Shown one piece after another: positions 63,082 through 64,000 of a DNA stretch of 64,000 bases. The stretch spans positions 124,001-188,000 of the forward strand of contig DAONQC010000002.1 in the NCBI GenBank assembly GCA_035409945.1, written 5' to 3'. Position numbers and translations under genes: made by a program. This DNA comes from MWEH01 sp035409945. Its GTDB lineage: Bacteria > Bacillota > Clostridia > Christensenellales > DTU072. Each line of letters begins with the position of its first letter. Within the stretch, counting starts at the first letter, position 1. A model generated the notes under the pieces. It did no database searches. It was not told the DNA's origin and saw only the letters and a list, made by a program, of their open reading frames with translations.

Positions 63082-63225
63082 TTACAAATCTCCCTACATT
63101 AATAACTTTAATACCGTTTTTGGATGATTAAAATCTAGCTTACATAAGTATTTAGATTTTATCATATTTTTACGATAATTTGAATGTAAAAAAGATTTTT
63201 GTAGTTTTTACGAGTACTATCAGAA

Positions 63226-63325
63226 GTTGCACTTGCCCTATAACGTTCGAGGAGCTATCCACTGTTGCGATTACCCTGTAACGCTCGAGGGGCTATCTAC
63301 TGTTGCACTTGCTATGACAACTAAC
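63226..63325 (+). repeat. Dispersed spacer repeat, copy 4
   Basis: GTTGCACTTGCCCTATAACG followed by TTCGAGGAGCTATCCACT, then GTTGCGATTACCCTGTAACG with CTCGAGGGGCTATCTACT, then GTTGCACTTGCTATGACAAC. The first part is a 37-base tandem doublet and the end matches the core of the other copies. It is in the 493-base spacer upstream of the LytTR gene. Confidence 0.7.
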
Positions 63326-63476
63326 ATTTTAACTACTCTTAGGTTTGTAACTGGCAAGAATTACATTAACTGTATAAGACTCCATTACATTTTTAATGCT
63401 TTATCTCTCCTCCTCTCTAGTTATACCTCCACTGTTATTATTGCTATTTGTTTTTAACACTATGTATATCCTAACA

Positions 63477-63553
63477 AAAGTGTTAAATGCTGATTTGGTT
63501 ACACTCGGCAAGTGAAATCTTTATTAAAATCCACTTGCCAAGATTAACACTTT
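63477..63553. repeat. Nested inverted repeats 3' of the last gene
   Basis: AAAGTGTTAA (63477-63486) pairs with TTAACACTTT (63544-63553), and inside it GGCAAGTG (63507-63514) pairs with CACTTGCC (63532-63539). TTTAACACT at 63453-63461 could compete for the left outer arm. No T-run lies next to the stems; it may be a terminator-like element of the gene ending at 63575, or a small mobile remnant. Confidence 0.5.
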
Positions 63554-63574
63554 ATTATTAAACCAACTTTCCTC

Positions 63575-64000
63575 CTACCCAGTAACAATTGGATTTTCTG
63601 CATTTGGCCAGCATTCTTTAGCTGTCCAAAGCTTAGGCACTCCATTTTTATAATGCCAATATCCATACATTGTCCCAAGCCCAGCTTGGCCTTTGCTAGG
63701 TGGATAATCATCTGGGGTGAAAATCCCGCCAGCTTCGCACCTATAATGGTAATATACTTTACCTACCTTTACATTTGAAGGAAGAAAACCTTCATCATAT
63801 CTATCTTTTCCTGTTACATCATAGTCAACATAGACACAAAAGTATTTGTTAGCATCTTCAGTCCCTAGTAAACCACAATCAAAATAAAACGAACGCATTG
63901 CATAGGTGCAGTCTCTTGGAACAAACGCTGACATTACACAACTTTCATCATGGTTTACATGGACCACGTGATCACTCCTATGCGAACGAACTCCCGAACA
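63575..64000 (-). CDS. Unrecognised protein, 3' part only (runs off right window edge)
   Basis: The reading frame is open to the window edge and ends with a TAG at 63575, giving 141 visible C-terminal residues. A GTG at 63967 is in frame, but codons upstream of it are also open, so the true start is likely outside. I do not recognise the family. The sequence is rich in Tyr, Gly, Pro and Cys (six Cys at irregular spacing) and has no hydrophobic helix, which would fit a secreted or surface domain. Phrases such as VYVDYDVTGKDRYDEGFLP and GYWHYKNGVPKLWTAKECWP are distinctive for a search. Confidence 0.6.
   Translation of the reverse strand, partial: CSGVRSHRSDHVVHVNHDESCVMSAFVPRDCTYAMRSFYFDCGLLGTEDANKYFCVYVDYDVTGKDRYDEGFLPSNVKVGKVYYHYRCEAGGIFTPDDYPPSKGQAGLGTMYGYWHYKNGVPKLWTAKECWPNAENPIVTG

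Overview
The window looks like chromosomal DNA of a low-G+C (about one third G+C by eye) Gram-positive bacterium of the Firmicutes, probably class Clostridia. The signs are strong AGGAGG-type ribosome binding sites, consensus sigma-A promoters, the order rpmG-secE-nusG-rplKA-rplJL ... rpoBC ... rplGB-rpsL-rpsG-fusA-tuf, an ispDF fusion, a Firmicutes-type recD2, and UGA used as stop. I cannot name genus or species.

Layout. (1) Positions 1-8642, all minus strand, are an antiviral defence block: a type I restriction-modification system (hsdR, hsdM and an hsdS cut by the left edge), preceded by a two-gene CBASS unit (a Cap5-like HNH-SAVED nuclease and a CD-NTase with a C-terminal AGS-C-like sensor domain). 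The block lies on the 3' side of a tRNA-Val(GAC) gene. (2) 9.4-25.1 kb carries mixed accessory genes: a membrane-anchored GH18 protein, an isolated hisF, a GPH-type sugar symporter, a membrane protein with a duplicated unknown domain, a surface protein of about 2470 residues built of beta-helix and InlB-type repeats, and a diacylglycerol-kinase-like enzyme. (3) 25.2-36.2 kb is a surface-polysaccharide locus. It holds a GlfT2-like galactofuranosyltransferase and UDP-galactopyranose mutase, a Wzm/Wzt-type ABC exporter, a DUF4422 transferase, an initiating sugar transferase, an O-antigen ligase/polymerase and a GH27 alpha-galactosidase. The set suggests a galactofuranose-containing glycan that is started on a lipid carrier, polymerised and exported. 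(4) 36.2-61.7 kb is the transcription/translation core: tuf, fusA, rpsG, rpsL, rplGB, rpoC, rpoB, rplL, rplJ, rplA, rplK, nusG, secE, rpmG, with tsaD, recD2, metK, ispDF and rplI intercalated. (5) 62.1-64.0 kb has a DUF3021/LytTR regulator pair and the 3' part of an unrecognised gene.

Regulation is readable in several places. Good sigma-A promoters precede rplGB, tuf, rpoB, rplJ, rpmG, rplI and wzm. A probable L10 leader precedes rplJ, and a short motif is shared by the rplJ and rplK leaders. A perfect inverted repeat overlaps the expected transcription start of the alpha-galactosidase gene.

The most unusual feature is in the spacers. At least ten intergenic regions contain decayed tandem copies (periods about 65-127 bp) of the end of the adjacent gene, or of its terminator or leader: tsaD, recD2, rpoC, ispDF, rplI, the DUF3021 gene, the giant surface gene and the DUF4422 gene. 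One such array contains a fragment closely resembling conserved 16S rRNA sequence. A separate family of dispersed spacer repeats with the core AGTAAGTGCAACGGTA occurs at five sites. No CRISPR array, insertion sequence, integrase or phage structural gene is visible.
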